Counted from the first letter of the stretch, positions 7,833 through 16,800 are shown. The stretch: 64,000 bases of DNA from Paenibacillus tepidiphilus (GCF_008635795.1 NZ_VWRQ01000011.1:1-64000), one strand, 5' to 3'. Notes: generated by a model not told the origin, from the letters alone. A program made the numbers and translations.

Positions 7833-8542
7833 ACCATTTCCCCCGCTCGTTCAGAGGTCAGGGCAAAAAAGGCTTTCTCCAGTGTGGAATGGTTACCTAT
7901 GACTTCCGCCAATGTTCCATTCGCCACCACTTTGCCGTGATGAATAATCACCACATCATCCACAGTCTCAGAAAGTTCTCCCATGAGATGACTGGATAGC
8001 AGCACCGTGTTACCCGACGCAGCACGTTCTCGCAGCAATGTCCGAATCCAGCGGATTCCCTCTGGATCGAGCCCGTTAACGGGTTCATCCAGTATCAAAA
8101 TTTCGGGATCGCCAAGCAGAGCTGCGGCCATTCCAAGTCTTCTGCCCATGCCAAGGGAATAACTCCCGACTCTTCGGCCTGCCGCATTCGTCAGACCTGT
8201 GATGTCCAGCACTTCCTCGACACGCGAGCGGGACAGGCCTGCGGCACGGGCCAGCCAGCGCAAATGTGCGCGTCCTGTCCGCATCCGGTGTGCTCCAGAT
8301 CCGTCAAGGGCGGCTCCGACCGTAGTTAGAGGGTTAAGCAATTCTGCGAATGGCTTTCCGTCAATTAGCGCACTTCCTGAGGTGGCGCGGTCTAATCCAA
8401 GCAGGATGCGGAGTGTGGAGCTTTTGCCGGCCCCATTTGGACCTAAGAAGCCGGTTACCCTGCCGGGTCTGGCTGTAAAACTGATCCCTGATAAAATTTC
8501 TTGAGCTCCTCGGCGTTTGACCAAGTTATTGATGGTAAGCAA
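7829..8542 (-). CDS. ABC transporter ATP-binding protein (BcrA-like)
   Basis: ATPase driving the two permeases downstream. Walker A is GPNGAGKSS, the signature is YSLGMGRRLG (a BcrA-type variant of LSGGQ), Walker B is ILILDEPVNGLDP and the switch His is in LLSSHLMGEL. A GTG at 8551 also opens the frame, but the AGGAAG ribosome site overlaps it. The site sits eight bases before the TTG at 8542, which I take as the start (MLTINNLVKRRG, 237 residues). A 92-base gap separates it from the kinase gene, room for an own promoter. Confidence 0.88.
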   Translation of the reverse strand: MLTINNLVKRRGAQEILSGISFTARPGRVTGFLGPNGAGKSSTLRILLGLDRATSGSALIDGKPFAELLNPLTTVGAALDGSGAHRMRTGRAHLRWLARAAGLSRSRVEEVLDITGLTNAAGRRVGSYSLGMGRRLGMAAALLGDPEILILDEPVNGLDPEGIRWIRTLLRERAASGNTVLLSSHLMGELSETVDDVVIIHHGKVVANGTLAEVIGNHSTLEKAFFALTSERAGEMV

Positions 8543-8634
8543 CCATAACACTTCCTTTCTGTTATGGTTCTAAGTATAAAGAGTCAAGGTTACATCACCG
8601 GTATCCGCCCGTTTAATTCTGGGTTAACTTTAGG

Positions 8635-9645
8635 TTAAGCCCGGCCTATGGCTACGCTTGTGCCTTTTGCAGTGGATGTAAAATCAGCTTTCAGCTTCAT
8701 TCTGTCCAGCATAAAAGCTGCAGCCGACAAGCCAATTCCCGCCCCGCGCTCACCAGAAGCGCTATCCATACCCGGACCTCTGTCTGCAACAATAATCAGT
8801 TCTTTAGCCACATCAACGGTAATGCTTGCATATTTCCCCTCCGCCGCATGGCGCAGAATATTCTGGAATACATTATCCAGCACCCGCGTTAGCCATTTCG
8901 AATCCGCTTCCCAATAAAAAGTCTGCTCTGCCGGTAAATCAGCCTCGATCTGAATTCCTTGTGCTTCCAATACAGGATACCAGGCCGCGACAGAGGCTCT
9001 TACTAAACGCACAATGTCGGTTGAAGCGGGCTCATAAGGATATTTCCCTGATGTAAGCAGGGTATAGGACAGTAAATCATCCATCAGCTCTCCGACTCTT
9101 GTAATCGTATGGTCCATCTCTGCTAAGGAGTCTTGTCCTTCTATACTCAAGGATTCTTTATTTAATCGGGTGGCATGTCCTCTGAGAATGGTAAGCGGCG
9201 TGCGTAGGTCGTGAGACAAATTGGCAATGAGCCGGTGCCGTAATAATTCCTCCTCCATCTCCCGTTTACGGCTGTCCTCCAGCTGCTGAATCATCCTATT
9301 GAAGGAGCTTCCCAGCTGGTCTATTTCATCCATACGATCACTTTGAACACTAACGGGTTCAGGGAAGGAGTGACCATTAGCCGGCGATGACATGACCTCC
9401 TGTAAGCCGGTGAGACGTTTGCGGAGCCTGAAGAAGAACAGCCAGGATATCACCACAAAGGCAACCAGAATAAAACTAAACACAAGCAGTGTAATATATA
9501 GCAGATTTAAGGTATCTAGATTTCCTCCTTGTGAATCCTCAAGCCCAAAGAAGGTAGAGAAGAAAATAAGCACGATTGGAGGCAAAAAGATAAATAAAAA
9601 ATGCACTTTTAGAAAACGGCGGAATAAGGATCGGGTCTGTTTCAT
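8635..9645 (-). CDS. Sensor histidine kinase
   Basis: Membrane kinase of 336 residues. Two helices (about 14-34 and 47-72) are joined by a short external loop, then a HAMP-like linker (RLTGLQEV...EIDQLGSSFNRMI). The phospho-acceptor His145 lies in NLSHDLRTPL. The catalytic domain has NVFQNILRHA, DRGPGMD and GAGIGLSAA. The short loop suggests sensing in or near the membrane. It overlaps the response regulator stop by four bases and probably controls the ABC pump genes that follow. Confidence 0.9.
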   Translation of the reverse strand: MKQTRSLFRRFLKVHFLFIFLPPIVLIFFSTFFGLEDSQGGNLDTLNLLYITLLVFSFILVAFVVISWLFFFRLRKRLTGLQEVMSSPANGHSFPEPVSVQSDRMDEIDQLGSSFNRMIQQLEDSRKREMEEELLRHRLIANLSHDLRTPLTILRGHATRLNKESLSIEGQDSLAEMDHTITRVGELMDDLLSYTLLTSGKYPYEPASTDIVRLVRASVAAWYPVLEAQGIQIEADLPAEQTFYWEADSKWLTRVLDNVFQNILRHAAEGKYASITVDVAKELIIVADRGPGMDSASGERGAGIGLSAAAFMLDRMKLKADFTSTAKGTSVAIGRA

Positions 9646-10319
9646 AGCTTCACCCGGTAACCGATCCCCTTTAACGTCTCAATAATCTCCGGGGCATCCG
9701 GATTGCGTTCCAGCTTTTGGCGGAGTCTGCGGATATGTACCATTAATGTTTTATCGCCTGTGATATAAGCTTCTCCCCAAACGGCTTCATAAATTTGTTC
9801 TTTCGGCAAGACCTGGTTGGGGTGACGCAGGAAGTACATTAGAATCTGATGCTGCTTCCCTGTCAGAATAATTTCTGCTCCTGTGTCTTTGTCATACACC
9901 ATCTGGAGCTCCGTATCTACTTCAATATGGTTTCCTAATGCGATGCGTGTGGAAGATGTTCCACCGCTTCGCCGGATTAGTACTTCTAATCTAGCCACTA
10001 ATTCATCCGTATGGAAGGGCTTCGTTACATAGTCGTCGGCAAATTGTAAGCCCTCTACTTTATCATCTATTGCTGTCCGGGCGGAAAGCAGCAGGATAGG
10101 TACGGCAGGAGCCGCTTTCTTCAAGCGTCTTCCCACCGTAAATCCGTCTAAACCGGGTAACATGATATCCAGAATAACGACTTCATGCTGATGGATCTCA
10201 TTCTCGGCTCCTTCACCTGAAAGCAGCCACTGAACGGAGAATCCCCGCTGCTGCAATTCATCTTTGACCCAGCTGCCTATCTTCTCATTATCTTCAATGT
10301 ATAAGACGCTTCTCTTCAA
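9642..10319 (-). CDS. OmpR-family response regulator
   Basis: Regulator of about 225 residues with receiver domain (phospho-acceptor Asp51 in VILDIMLPGLDG, Lys in TKPFHTDELV) and winged helix (GDKTLMVHIRRLRQKL...GIGYRVKL). One oddity: the receiver reads EGLQFADDYVTK where relatives have a GADDY turn, a small deletion/substitution. The frame is open to an ATG at 10349, but only the TTG at 10319 has a good ribosome site (AGAGAGGG, seven bases upstream) and gives the normal N-terminus KRSVLYIEDN. It heads the kinase-ABC unit. Confidence 0.88.
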   Translation of the reverse strand: MKRSVLYIEDNEKIGSWVKDELQQRGFSVQWLLSGEGAENEIHQHEVVILDIMLPGLDGFTVGRRLKKAAPAVPILLLSARTAIDDKVEGLQFADDYVTKPFHTDELVARLEVLIRRSGGTSSTRIALGNHIEVDTELQMVYDKDTGAEIILTGKQHQILMYFLRHPNQVLPKEQIYEAVWGEAYITGDKTLMVHIRRLRQKLERNPDAPEIIETLKGIGYRVKL

Positions 10320-10422
10320 GTAACAACCCTCTCTCCACATGGAGTCCACTATTAGTCAGATTAACACAATCTGAAAAAGGGTTTCCAGTTATTATTCAAG
10401 AGTTATTAGATAAACAAACTCC

Positions 10423-11388
10423 TTATGCAAGCTCTGTCCCGATCCCTGCTTCCCTGGCCTTCTTCACGTAGTAAACCGCTGTAGCTATATCGAAGACAGC
10501 CATGCCCATCGGGCAGAAGAAGACCGGTTCATCTTCCGCGAATGCAGTGAGGCCGCTGCGGCAGACCACGTCTGTAATAGCCTGTGTACCGTTACGGTCC
10601 AGCCCCTGCTCCAGATGAAGCTGCTCGATATCCGTATTCTCGCGGCATACCTCCTCCCAATCGTCGACAACAATAGCCTTCACCGCAGCAAGCGCCTCCG
10701 GCTTGAAGTCGCGCAGCGACACATTCAGCAGCAGGCTTCCGCTTGCCGGGGGAATATCAATATACCGGTGATTGGATACCGTACAGGTGATGAAGATATC
10801 GGAATGCCGGTACACCTCTCCCCAAGTCTCGGCCACTTCGATCCGCTCCCTCTCCGGTGACGGATAATCTGACAGGTCCGCTCCCTTGAGATCGAATATG
10901 GTGATCCGCTCGATCCGGTCTCCATACAATGCCATCGCCATCCGGCAGTGATACTGCCCCACCGGGCCCCAGCCGATAATGCCCAGCCGGATTCGCTCGC
11001 GTGCCCGTGCCTGCAGAAAGTGGCGGATCATCAGTCCGCTGACGGAGGCCGTTCTGACGATGCTGGGAACCGGCGAGTTCAGAACGGCGGCTGGCTGCCC
11101 CGTACCCGGATCATTCAAGACGATGATGCTGTGCGCCCGCGGAAGACCTGCCTTGAGATTATCCGGGAAGCTCGAAATCCACTTGATCCCTGCGGCATTC
11201 ACCTCTCCTCCTAAATAAGCCGGCATGGCAATGATCCGGTTCTGGAGATTCTTGTACCGCAGATAAGGCTTTACCGGCTGTGCGTAATCACCGGAATCCA
11301 GGAGCCTCACCGCAGCCTCGGCGGTATCCACAAAGGCAGGCCAATCCAGGCCGACAGCCCGCAGATCCCGGTCACTTAAGTACAGCAA
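10423..11388 (-). CDS. sbnB: SbnB-like N-(2-amino-2-carboxyethyl)-L-glutamate dehydrogenase
   Basis: Member of the ornithine cyclodeaminase/mu-crystallin family, SbnB branch. In the staphyloferrin B pathway SbnB oxidises the SbnA product (ACEGA) to 2,3-diaminopropionate and 2-oxoglutarate with NAD. The sequence follows SbnB closely: QPVKPYLRYKNLQNRIIAMP, GIKWISSFPDN, the Rossmann motif GIIGWGPVGQYH, IVVDDWEEVCRE and CPMGMAVFDIA. ATGs at 11430/11427 also open the frame, but AGGGAGGA lies seven bases before the TTG at 11388, giving MLYLSDRDL, the normal SbnB start. It follows the SbnA fusion gene by 22 bases and is surely cotranscribed. Confidence 0.88.
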   Translation of the reverse strand: MLYLSDRDLRAVGLDWPAFVDTAEAAVRLLDSGDYAQPVKPYLRYKNLQNRIIAMPAYLGGEVNAAGIKWISSFPDNLKAGLPRAHSIIVLNDPGTGQPAAVLNSPVPSIVRTASVSGLMIRHFLQARARERIRLGIIGWGPVGQYHCRMAMALYGDRIERITIFDLKGADLSDYPSPERERIEVAETWGEVYRHSDIFITCTVSNHRYIDIPPASGSLLLNVSLRDFKPEALAAVKAIVVDDWEEVCRENTDIEQLHLEQGLDRNGTQAITDVVCRSGLTAFAEDEPVFFCPMGMAVFDIATAVYYVKKAREAGIGTELA

Positions 11389-11410
11389 TTGCGCTTCCTC
11401 CCTGCTCCGT

Positions 11411-13627
11411 TCAGATATAGAATTCATCATCAGCCGTCTGCGGCTTCCGTCCGAACTGTGCCTCTACCCACGAGTCCGAATATACCGTATCAAGATAACG
11501 TTCTCCCCTGTCATGAATAATAGCTACGCAGACGGCTTCGGGAGAAAGGCTCTGCTTCAAGCGGCCCACGGCGGCTAGGACACCACCTGAGGATGCACCT
11601 GCAAGCACGGATTCGTGCCGCGCAAGCGCCCGGCAGCCCTTCACGATATCCACGTCCGATACATGCACAATGTGGTCGATCAGATCGCTCCGGCAAAAAG
11701 GCGGGACCATTCCTGCCCCGAGTCCGGGAAAACGCCGCTTCTCCTGATTTCCGCCAAAGATGGCACTGCCCTCCGCATCAACGGCCACAATCCGGGTGTT
11801 CAGCCCATGATCTCTCACGTATTCCGCAAGACCCCGAATGGTGCCGCAGGTGCTGACGCTGCAGAATAAATAATCCACCCTGTCAAGCGCTGCCGTTATC
11901 TCTTTCATCGTGGTGTGGTAGTGGGCCAAGTAATTATTAGGGTTCGCATACTGATTCGGCCAGTAGCTGTCCGGTATTTCTGCCAGAAGCTGCTGAACGC
12001 GGCTCAGCCGGGCAGGCAGAAATTCGCCCGTCCCGGGGTCGGGCTCAGTGACCATGTCGATAGTTGCCCCCAGTGACCTGAGGATTTGCAGATTCATTTC
12101 CGTTGTCCTCGGGTCCACCACGCTGATGAACCGCATCCCGAGACGGCTGCAAATCATCGCCAGGCTGATCGCCATATTTCCCGAGCTGGATTCGATAATG
12201 ACCGTTCCCGGTCCGATCAGGCCTTCCTTCCACGCTTCCCGGATCATCCGCAGGGCAGGCCGGTCCTTGGCGCTTCCCCCCGGGTTCATCAGCTCCATTT
12301 TCCCGTAGACCTGCAGCCCGCTGCTCTGAAACAGGTTACCGAGTCTGATTAAGGGTGTATTTCCAATCGCCGACAATATGCCGCCATCAAGGGGCAGTTC
12401 CGACCTGCTGTCCATCTTACCTTTCGGGTAATACAGCTTCTTGTTCTTCACCTGTCCGGTCTCAAGCAGCCCGTCCTTATCGGTCAGAATGACATCAATA
12501 TCGTCAAGCAGATGATTGCGAATCATCAGGCCGATCTCCGGAATACACTCCCTGATCTCCTCTTTGATGGCAGGAACTGCAGAGGGAGCCGCTGATTTAC
12601 TTTGAATATACACGGTCAGGGCATTATTCTTGACCTGGACCCGGATCATCGCATCCTCCAGATGGCGGTATATCACCTGCTCAATATCGTAGATGCTGAT
12701 CTTCTCGCCATGCTTCAGCTCGCGCCCCACCCGTTTGACGATGGACGCAAAGCTCTGCCTCTCCACACCGCCGACCTTCATCCTTCTGAAGTCTCTTACG
12801 ACATCATAGGTGACGAACCGGATGGCAGGCAGCTGCTTGCGGACGGTTGAAGTAAGCACCAGGATGCTCTCGCCGGTACCCAGCGGCCCCAGTCCCCCGC
12901 CTAACTCCTGCGTCCCGATTCCTTCGGCAACGATTCCCTCGGCCATAATATACCGGCCAAGCTCATGCGAATAATAAGCAATCGTCCCCAGTTCAATGGA
13001 GCCATACGTATCGGTAATATCCTGCGGAGCCAGTCCAAACAGGCGGGCCATATTCCGCTGCCACTCCTGCGCTGCAACTTCCCCGACCAGGATGATCTTG
13101 CGGATGCCGAAGGCACGCGGATCAGCAGCGGCATACACAATATGGTCCAGGATTGAAGGCATCGTGTACAGCAGATCGGGCCTATACGCCTGCAGCTGCT
13201 GGATATGCTGTTCAATCGGCAGCTCAAAGGGGATGGCCGCCCCTTCCAGTCCCAGCCGTTCAAATATTGTCAGGGCTGTATGTGCTGCATGTCCGGTACC
13301 CATATCCGCCATGGCTCTCGCACATCCGCTGCCTGCTATCAGCTCGCCGAACAGCTTTGTCTTAATCCCGATATAACGCTCATCGTCCTCCTTCGAGTAC
13401 AGAATCGCTTTGCGGCGGCCTGTACTGGTCCCTGAGGTCCTGTACACCGCCAGCGTCGGGTCCGGCGGATGGGTATAATAATGGGTTTCCAGAAGCTCCG
13501 CTGTCATCAGCGGCAGGCTCTGCAGGCTGTAATTCATCGCTGTAACATCACCGACCAGTTCCTTGTACCACGGGAAGTTCCGGCCGGCTTCAAGCACCGT
13601 ATCCCGCAAATTGTCCAGCAGCATCAT
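11411..13627 (-). CDS. sbnA: Adenylate-forming domain fused to SbnA-type 2,3-diaminopropionate synthase
   Basis: Fusion of about 738 residues. The N-terminal part (about 1-405) resembles PaaK/F390-synthetase adenylate-forming enzymes: phosphate loop YRTSGTSTGRRKA (62-74), DTYGSIELG (about 210) and a C-terminal subdomain with GLLETGQVKNKKLY. The C-terminal part (about 413-738) is a PLP-dependent SbnA: GNTPLIRL, the PLP lysine in NPGGSAKDRPAL, SSSGNMAISLAM, WPNQYANPNNY and VYSDSWVEAQF. SbnA condenses O-phosphoserine with glutamate. Known SbnA is only about 325 residues, so the adenylating half is extra. No carrier-protein motif is seen. The start at 13627 (or 13624) follows AGGAGG by five (eight) bases; the open frame upstream has no ribosome site. 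See findings for a possible sporulation promoter. Confidence 0.87.
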   Translation of the reverse strand: MMLLDNLRDTVLEAGRNFPWYKELVGDVTAMNYSLQSLPLMTAELLETHYYTHPPDPTLAVYRTSGTSTGRRKAILYSKEDDERYIGIKTKLFGELIAGSGCARAMADMGTGHAAHTALTIFERLGLEGAAIPFELPIEQHIQQLQAYRPDLLYTMPSILDHIVYAAADPRAFGIRKIILVGEVAAQEWQRNMARLFGLAPQDITDTYGSIELGTIAYYSHELGRYIMAEGIVAEGIGTQELGGGLGPLGTGESILVLTSTVRKQLPAIRFVTYDVVRDFRRMKVGGVERQSFASIVKRVGRELKHGEKISIYDIEQVIYRHLEDAMIRVQVKNNALTVYIQSKSAAPSAVPAIKEEIRECIPEIGLMIRNHLLDDIDVILTDKDGLLETGQVKNKKLYYPKGKMDSRSELPLDGGILSAIGNTPLIRLGNLFQSSGLQVYGKMELMNPGGSAKDRPALRMIREAWKEGLIGPGTVIIESSSGNMAISLAMICSRLGMRFISVVDPRTTEMNLQILRSLGATIDMVTEPDPGTGEFLPARLSRVQQLLAEIPDSYWPNQYANPNNYLAHYHTTMKEITAALDRVDYLFCSVSTCGTIRGLAEYVRDHGLNTRIVAVDAEGSAIFGGNQEKRRFPGLGAGMVPPFCRSDLIDHIVHVSDVDIVKGCRALARHESVLAGASSGGVLAAVGRLKQSLSPEAVCVAIIHDRGERYLDTVYSDSWVEAQFGRKPQTADDEFYI

Positions 13628-13677
13628 GGCCGCCTCCTGTTGGCCGCCTCTGCAGCCTAGTTGATCACCACTTCGAT

Positions 13678-13705
13678 TATCATATGTAAAAGTCTCCAGG
13701 GGGTT
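13678..13705 (-). promoter_or_regulatory. Candidate sigma-K/sigma-E-like promoter of the Dap unit
   Basis: On the minus strand AACC (AC at 13704-13703) is followed after 16 bases by CATATGATA (13686-13678), matching the sigma-K pattern AC-N16/17-CATAnnnTA. It lies about 50 bases upstream of the SbnA-fusion start. The AT-rich match is short, so chance is possible. Confidence 0.4.
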
Positions 13706-13773
13706 CTGCCCAGGCAAAATCCGTACCGCAACGTACTATAGCCTATAGAGTCCATTGAAACGGAGGATCGCCA

Positions 13774-14610
13774 ATGAATGAGCCGATCAGGCGGGTGTCC
13801 AATAAACTGACGAAGACAAGGGTGTTACTGGGTTCCCCGGACCTCGGGAGGTATATCCCGGAAACGCGAAGAATGAGCCAGAGTGTGCTCCATGAGATGC
13901 TGGAGAAATATAACATGGTCTACATTAAGCCTTGCTGCGGATCATTGGGACAGGGTGTGATTCGGGTTGAACGGGCGTCCGGCAGCACAAACGGCAAGCG
14001 TGGCAGCACGCCTATTCATAGTGAATCCGGGAAGTATAGCTATCAGTCCGGCATGCAGGTCCATCCATTCGCAGACTTCGAAAAGGCTTATCAGGCAATC
14101 TTGAGAGAGACGCGGGGAAAACCTTATTTGGTGCAGAAGGGCATCCGGCTGTTGACTCACGGCGGACGGCCTTTTGATATCCGCGTGATGGTCCAGCGCA
14201 ATCCTCAAGGGAAATGGGAGGCTACAGGAGTGGCAGGACGTGTGGCACATCCCCGTAAGGTTGTAACAAACGGGAGCCAGGGCGGGACGATTTATCCGGT
14301 TGAAGTATTATTGAAGCCCTATACAAGCCCTGATAAACGCAAAGCATTGATTGCCGCCATGAAGCGGATCGGCGTTAGCTCTGCCCTGCAGCTAAGCACC
14401 GCCTATCCCGGCCTGCAGGAGATCGGTGTGGACCTTGCCCTCGACCGGAGGCTGGCCCCATGGATTCTGGAGGTCAATACCGCCCCCGATCCTTGCCCGT
14501 TCACCAAGCTGCAGGACACCCGTATGCTTGAGCGCATCGTCAGATACGGCAAGGTTTACGGACGAACCTATAATTTGAAATGCATGAAGGCCAAGCGGGG
14601 AAGGGTGTGA
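13774..14610 (+). CDS. YheC/YheD family ATP-grasp protein
   Basis: ATP-grasp enzyme of 278 residues, related to the spore-coat-associated YheC/YheD proteins of Bacillus. ATP-grasp features: VYIKPCCGSLGQGVIRV (ATP-binding lysine and glycine loop), KPYLVQKGIRL, the DIRVMVQ strand and, near the C-terminus, WILEVNTAPDPCPF (metal-binding Glu-x-Asn). ATP-grasp enzymes join a carboxylate to an amine through an acyl phosphate; the substrates of this family are not known to me. GGAGG is ten bases before the ATG. It is divergent from the Dap module with only 146 bases between starts, which suggests but does not prove a shared pathway. Confidence 0.85.
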   Translation: MNEPIRRVSNKLTKTRVLLGSPDLGRYIPETRRMSQSVLHEMLEKYNMVYIKPCCGSLGQGVIRVERASGSTNGKRGSTPIHSESGKYSYQSGMQVHPFADFEKAYQAILRETRGKPYLVQKGIRLLTHGGRPFDIRVMVQRNPQGKWEATGVAGRVAHPRKVVTNGSQGGTIYPVEVLLKPYTSPDKRKALIAAMKRIGVSSALQLSTAYPGLQEIGVDLALDRRLAPWILEVNTAPDPCPFTKLQDTRMLERIVRYGKVYGRTYNLKCMKAKRGRV

Positions 14611-14687
14611 GCGGCCGGGCTGCGCCTGCACCCGTCCAACGGGTGGTTTGTACTTGGGTTAACCCTTGTTGCCAAACTGCGCCTAAA

Positions 14688-14726
14688 AACACTAGCCTGA
14701 CCACAAATCCGTTCAGGCTCAGTGTT
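14688..14726 (+). terminator. Terminator after the ATP-grasp gene
   Basis: AACACTAGCCTGA (14688-14700) pairs with TCAGGCTCAGTGTT (14713-14726), one mismatch in the stem, followed by ATTTT. Confidence 0.65.
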
Positions 14727-14769
14727 ATTTTCCATCTAAAACCATTCCTTTCGTTTGAGTTGAACATAA

Positions 14770-14796
14770 AAAAGCGAGCCGCAAGGACTCGCTTTT
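14770..14796 (-). terminator. Terminator of the amidase operon
   Basis: AAAAGCGAG (14770-14778) and CTCGCTTTT (14788-14796) form a nine-bp stem. On the minus strand it is followed by a T-run, 15 bases past the stop of the 208-residue gene. Confidence 0.8.
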
Positions 14797-14811
14797 CTTG
14801 AATGATGGTTA

Positions 14812-15438
14812 TTATTTACTGGCAAACACATTGTAGACTGTTTCCTGGTCATCCTGCACATAAACCACGTTGATTGTACTTACCTTCCAATCCTGAAAGG
14901 TTAAATAAACATATTCCCGACTGGAAATTGTGGCTATGGTGCCTGAAGCCTTGTGGTACAGTTCATCCTGGGGATCCGGGTATTTGCACTCGAATCTTTT
15001 GTTAAGATAGTCTCTTGATTCATTCTTGGTTAGTTTATTTATGCTATTGTCTTCGAAGGAATAACGGTATGCAGCAACCAAATCAGGTCCATCTCTAAAG
15101 TTAAAAATAAGCTGTTTCCCGTCCTGCGTTGCAAAAGAACTCTGTAATACATGGGGGTATCTTTCTGACGCGAATGATGCGGTGTCAAAAGATCTGACCA
15201 CAGACTTATCCTCCATATCATAAACATATACTCCACCAGTGGTTTCAAACATTACCTGTGTTTTATCAGCATAAATAAGCTTGGGAGGCTCAGAGCCAAT
15301 GATGAGATCTTCAATTTGTTCTAAATCAACCTCAGGGATAACGATCTCGTTTGGATTAGCGGCACTCTGAGAGGTTATAAGAATAATAACGACAGCAATA
15401 ACAGAAATGCAGGAAAGAATGACTGTTTTTTTATTCAT
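14812..15438 (-). CDS. Membrane-anchored hypothetical protein
   Basis: Not recognised. 208 residues with one N-terminal hydrophobic segment (about 5-25, VILSCISVIAVVIILITS) and no lipobox cysteine, so probably anchored with the rest outside. The body is mixed beta-like sequence (TTGGVYVYDMED, KQLIFNFRDG) without a known motif. GGAGG stands four bases before the ATG. It follows the secreted amidase-like gene by 41 bases and shares its terminator, so the two probably act together at the cell surface. Confidence 0.7.
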   Translation of the reverse strand: MNKKTVILSCISVIAVVIILITSQSAANPNEIVIPEVDLEQIEDLIIGSEPPKLIYADKTQVMFETTGGVYVYDMEDKSVVRSFDTASFASERYPHVLQSSFATQDGKQLIFNFRDGPDLVAAYRYSFEDNSINKLTKNESRDYLNKRFECKYPDPQDELYHKASGTIATISSREYVYLTFQDWKVSTINVVYVQDDQETVYNVFASK

Positions 15439-15479
15439 TTAACCTCCAAGTAAACCATGCTTGTCTACCCATGATAATG

Positions 15480-16760
15480 TTATTGGATAGCAGTTAAATG
15501 GATTAGTCTGTAAGCCAGTACATCTGCGCCATCAATGGGGTATACGTTTGTAAGAACTTCATTGGTATTATACGAATAATCACCGGTTCTGGATGTGATC
15601 AAGGGGTATTGGGTGTTGTAGTTTGGAGCATAGGAACCAGTAACGATGGTAGAATGACCGAAGCCAGGGTATCCGTAAACAGAATATTTAATCTGAATAA
15701 TATCCCCGTTCTCCCAGTTTACATATTGGGGCGGACAGGCGTAAGCCAGCGGCTTGGATTCGGCCTTAGGTCCCGTTGTCGCAGTATTATTTGTAATAAA
15801 ATCATGAAATTCATTTACGCCTGCCCATGACGGGGTACGTGCAGATAATGAATCATAATACCAGCTGGTGCGGTTTTCCTTTGCTCCCCCGGCCAACAGA
15901 CTATGGGATACGAAATTGGTGCAATCATTTGCTATGGCACTAAAATCATAATAGGATGCGTAGCTTGAATTTCCTGAACTTGGTTCCGTCTTGCTGCTGT
16001 TAGCAATTGCATATGTAACAATATTGCTTCTGGCAGTACTGCTTACACTTGCAAGACTGACAGAATTAGTCGTTGCTGCGTTATGACTCACACCGTTCAG
16101 CTTGTACAGCGAAATCTCAGAATCAAGCTTGTCAAAAAATTTATTTTCATTACTCAACGTGGTTTTTAAGAATTCATTTGGATTTTTACTGTAGTCAAGC
16201 TGGTAAGTACGAATGTCGCTGGTGTTCACCTTCAATGATTGACTCGGATCAGCATTCTGCTGTTTCAGACTAACCATAATGTCAAAATCCGTATATTCAA
16301 AATAATCTGTAATACCGATCGTCTCATTTTCATTCGTGAAACCCAGTTTGACTTGTCGCATGGATTCGGATAATTGATCAAGCCCTTTATATTGATGCTT
16401 AACTAACACATTATAAGTTATGTCAACGTTATTATCTAATACCTGATAGTCATGTATACTTACATCCAACGAAAAGCTAGTTACATCAATATTGGAACGG
16501 ACCTTTCTGTTTGTCAGAATCTCGTGCTTCAAATCGACATATTGCAGCACGTTGTCGTCTTTAACATATTTGGATATATTCATATCTTGCTTCATGTCAA
16601 CCGAATGATAATAATCATACAGAAATTCCTTGCCAAGTTCCGCATATTCATCAACGTTCTTGGAAGAAGACGGTTCCATAGCGTAGACACTAGAACCGAT
16701 TCCAACGCTAAAAACAAGAAATAGCACGACTAATACAAGAGAAGTCTTCTTTACTCTCAT
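15480..16760 (-). CDS. Secreted amidase-domain protein (Amidase_6 type)
   Basis: Exported protein of 426 residues. A clear signal peptide (KKTSLVLVVLFLVFSVGIG, cleavage near VYAMEP) is followed by a long N-terminal region of unknown fold (about 30-240). A C-terminal cysteine-peptidase-like domain of the putative amidase family follows, with YDFSAIANDCTNFVSHSLLAGG (probable nucleophile Cys in the DCTNFVS motif) and, further on, GFGHSTIVTG (probable catalytic His). Family members are thought to cut amide bonds in the cell wall or capsule, but the substrate is not established. A sigma-A promoter lies about 40 bases upstream. Confidence 0.8.
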   Translation of the reverse strand: MRVKKTSLVLVVLFLVFSVGIGSSVYAMEPSSSKNVDEYAELGKEFLYDYYHSVDMKQDMNISKYVKDDNVLQYVDLKHEILTNRKVRSNIDVTSFSLDVSIHDYQVLDNNVDITYNVLVKHQYKGLDQLSESMRQVKLGFTNENETIGITDYFEYTDFDIMVSLKQQNADPSQSLKVNTSDIRTYQLDYSKNPNEFLKTTLSNENKFFDKLDSEISLYKLNGVSHNAATTNSVSLASVSSTARSNIVTYAIANSSKTEPSSGNSSYASYYDFSAIANDCTNFVSHSLLAGGAKENRTSWYYDSLSARTPSWAGVNEFHDFITNNTATTGPKAESKPLAYACPPQYVNWENGDIIQIKYSVYGYPGFGHSTIVTGSYAPNYNTQYPLITSRTGDYSYNTNEVLTNVYPIDGADVLAYRLIHLTAIQ

Positions 16761-16800
16761 TTGTACACCCTCTATTCATTTTTAGCGCGCTATTAACCTG

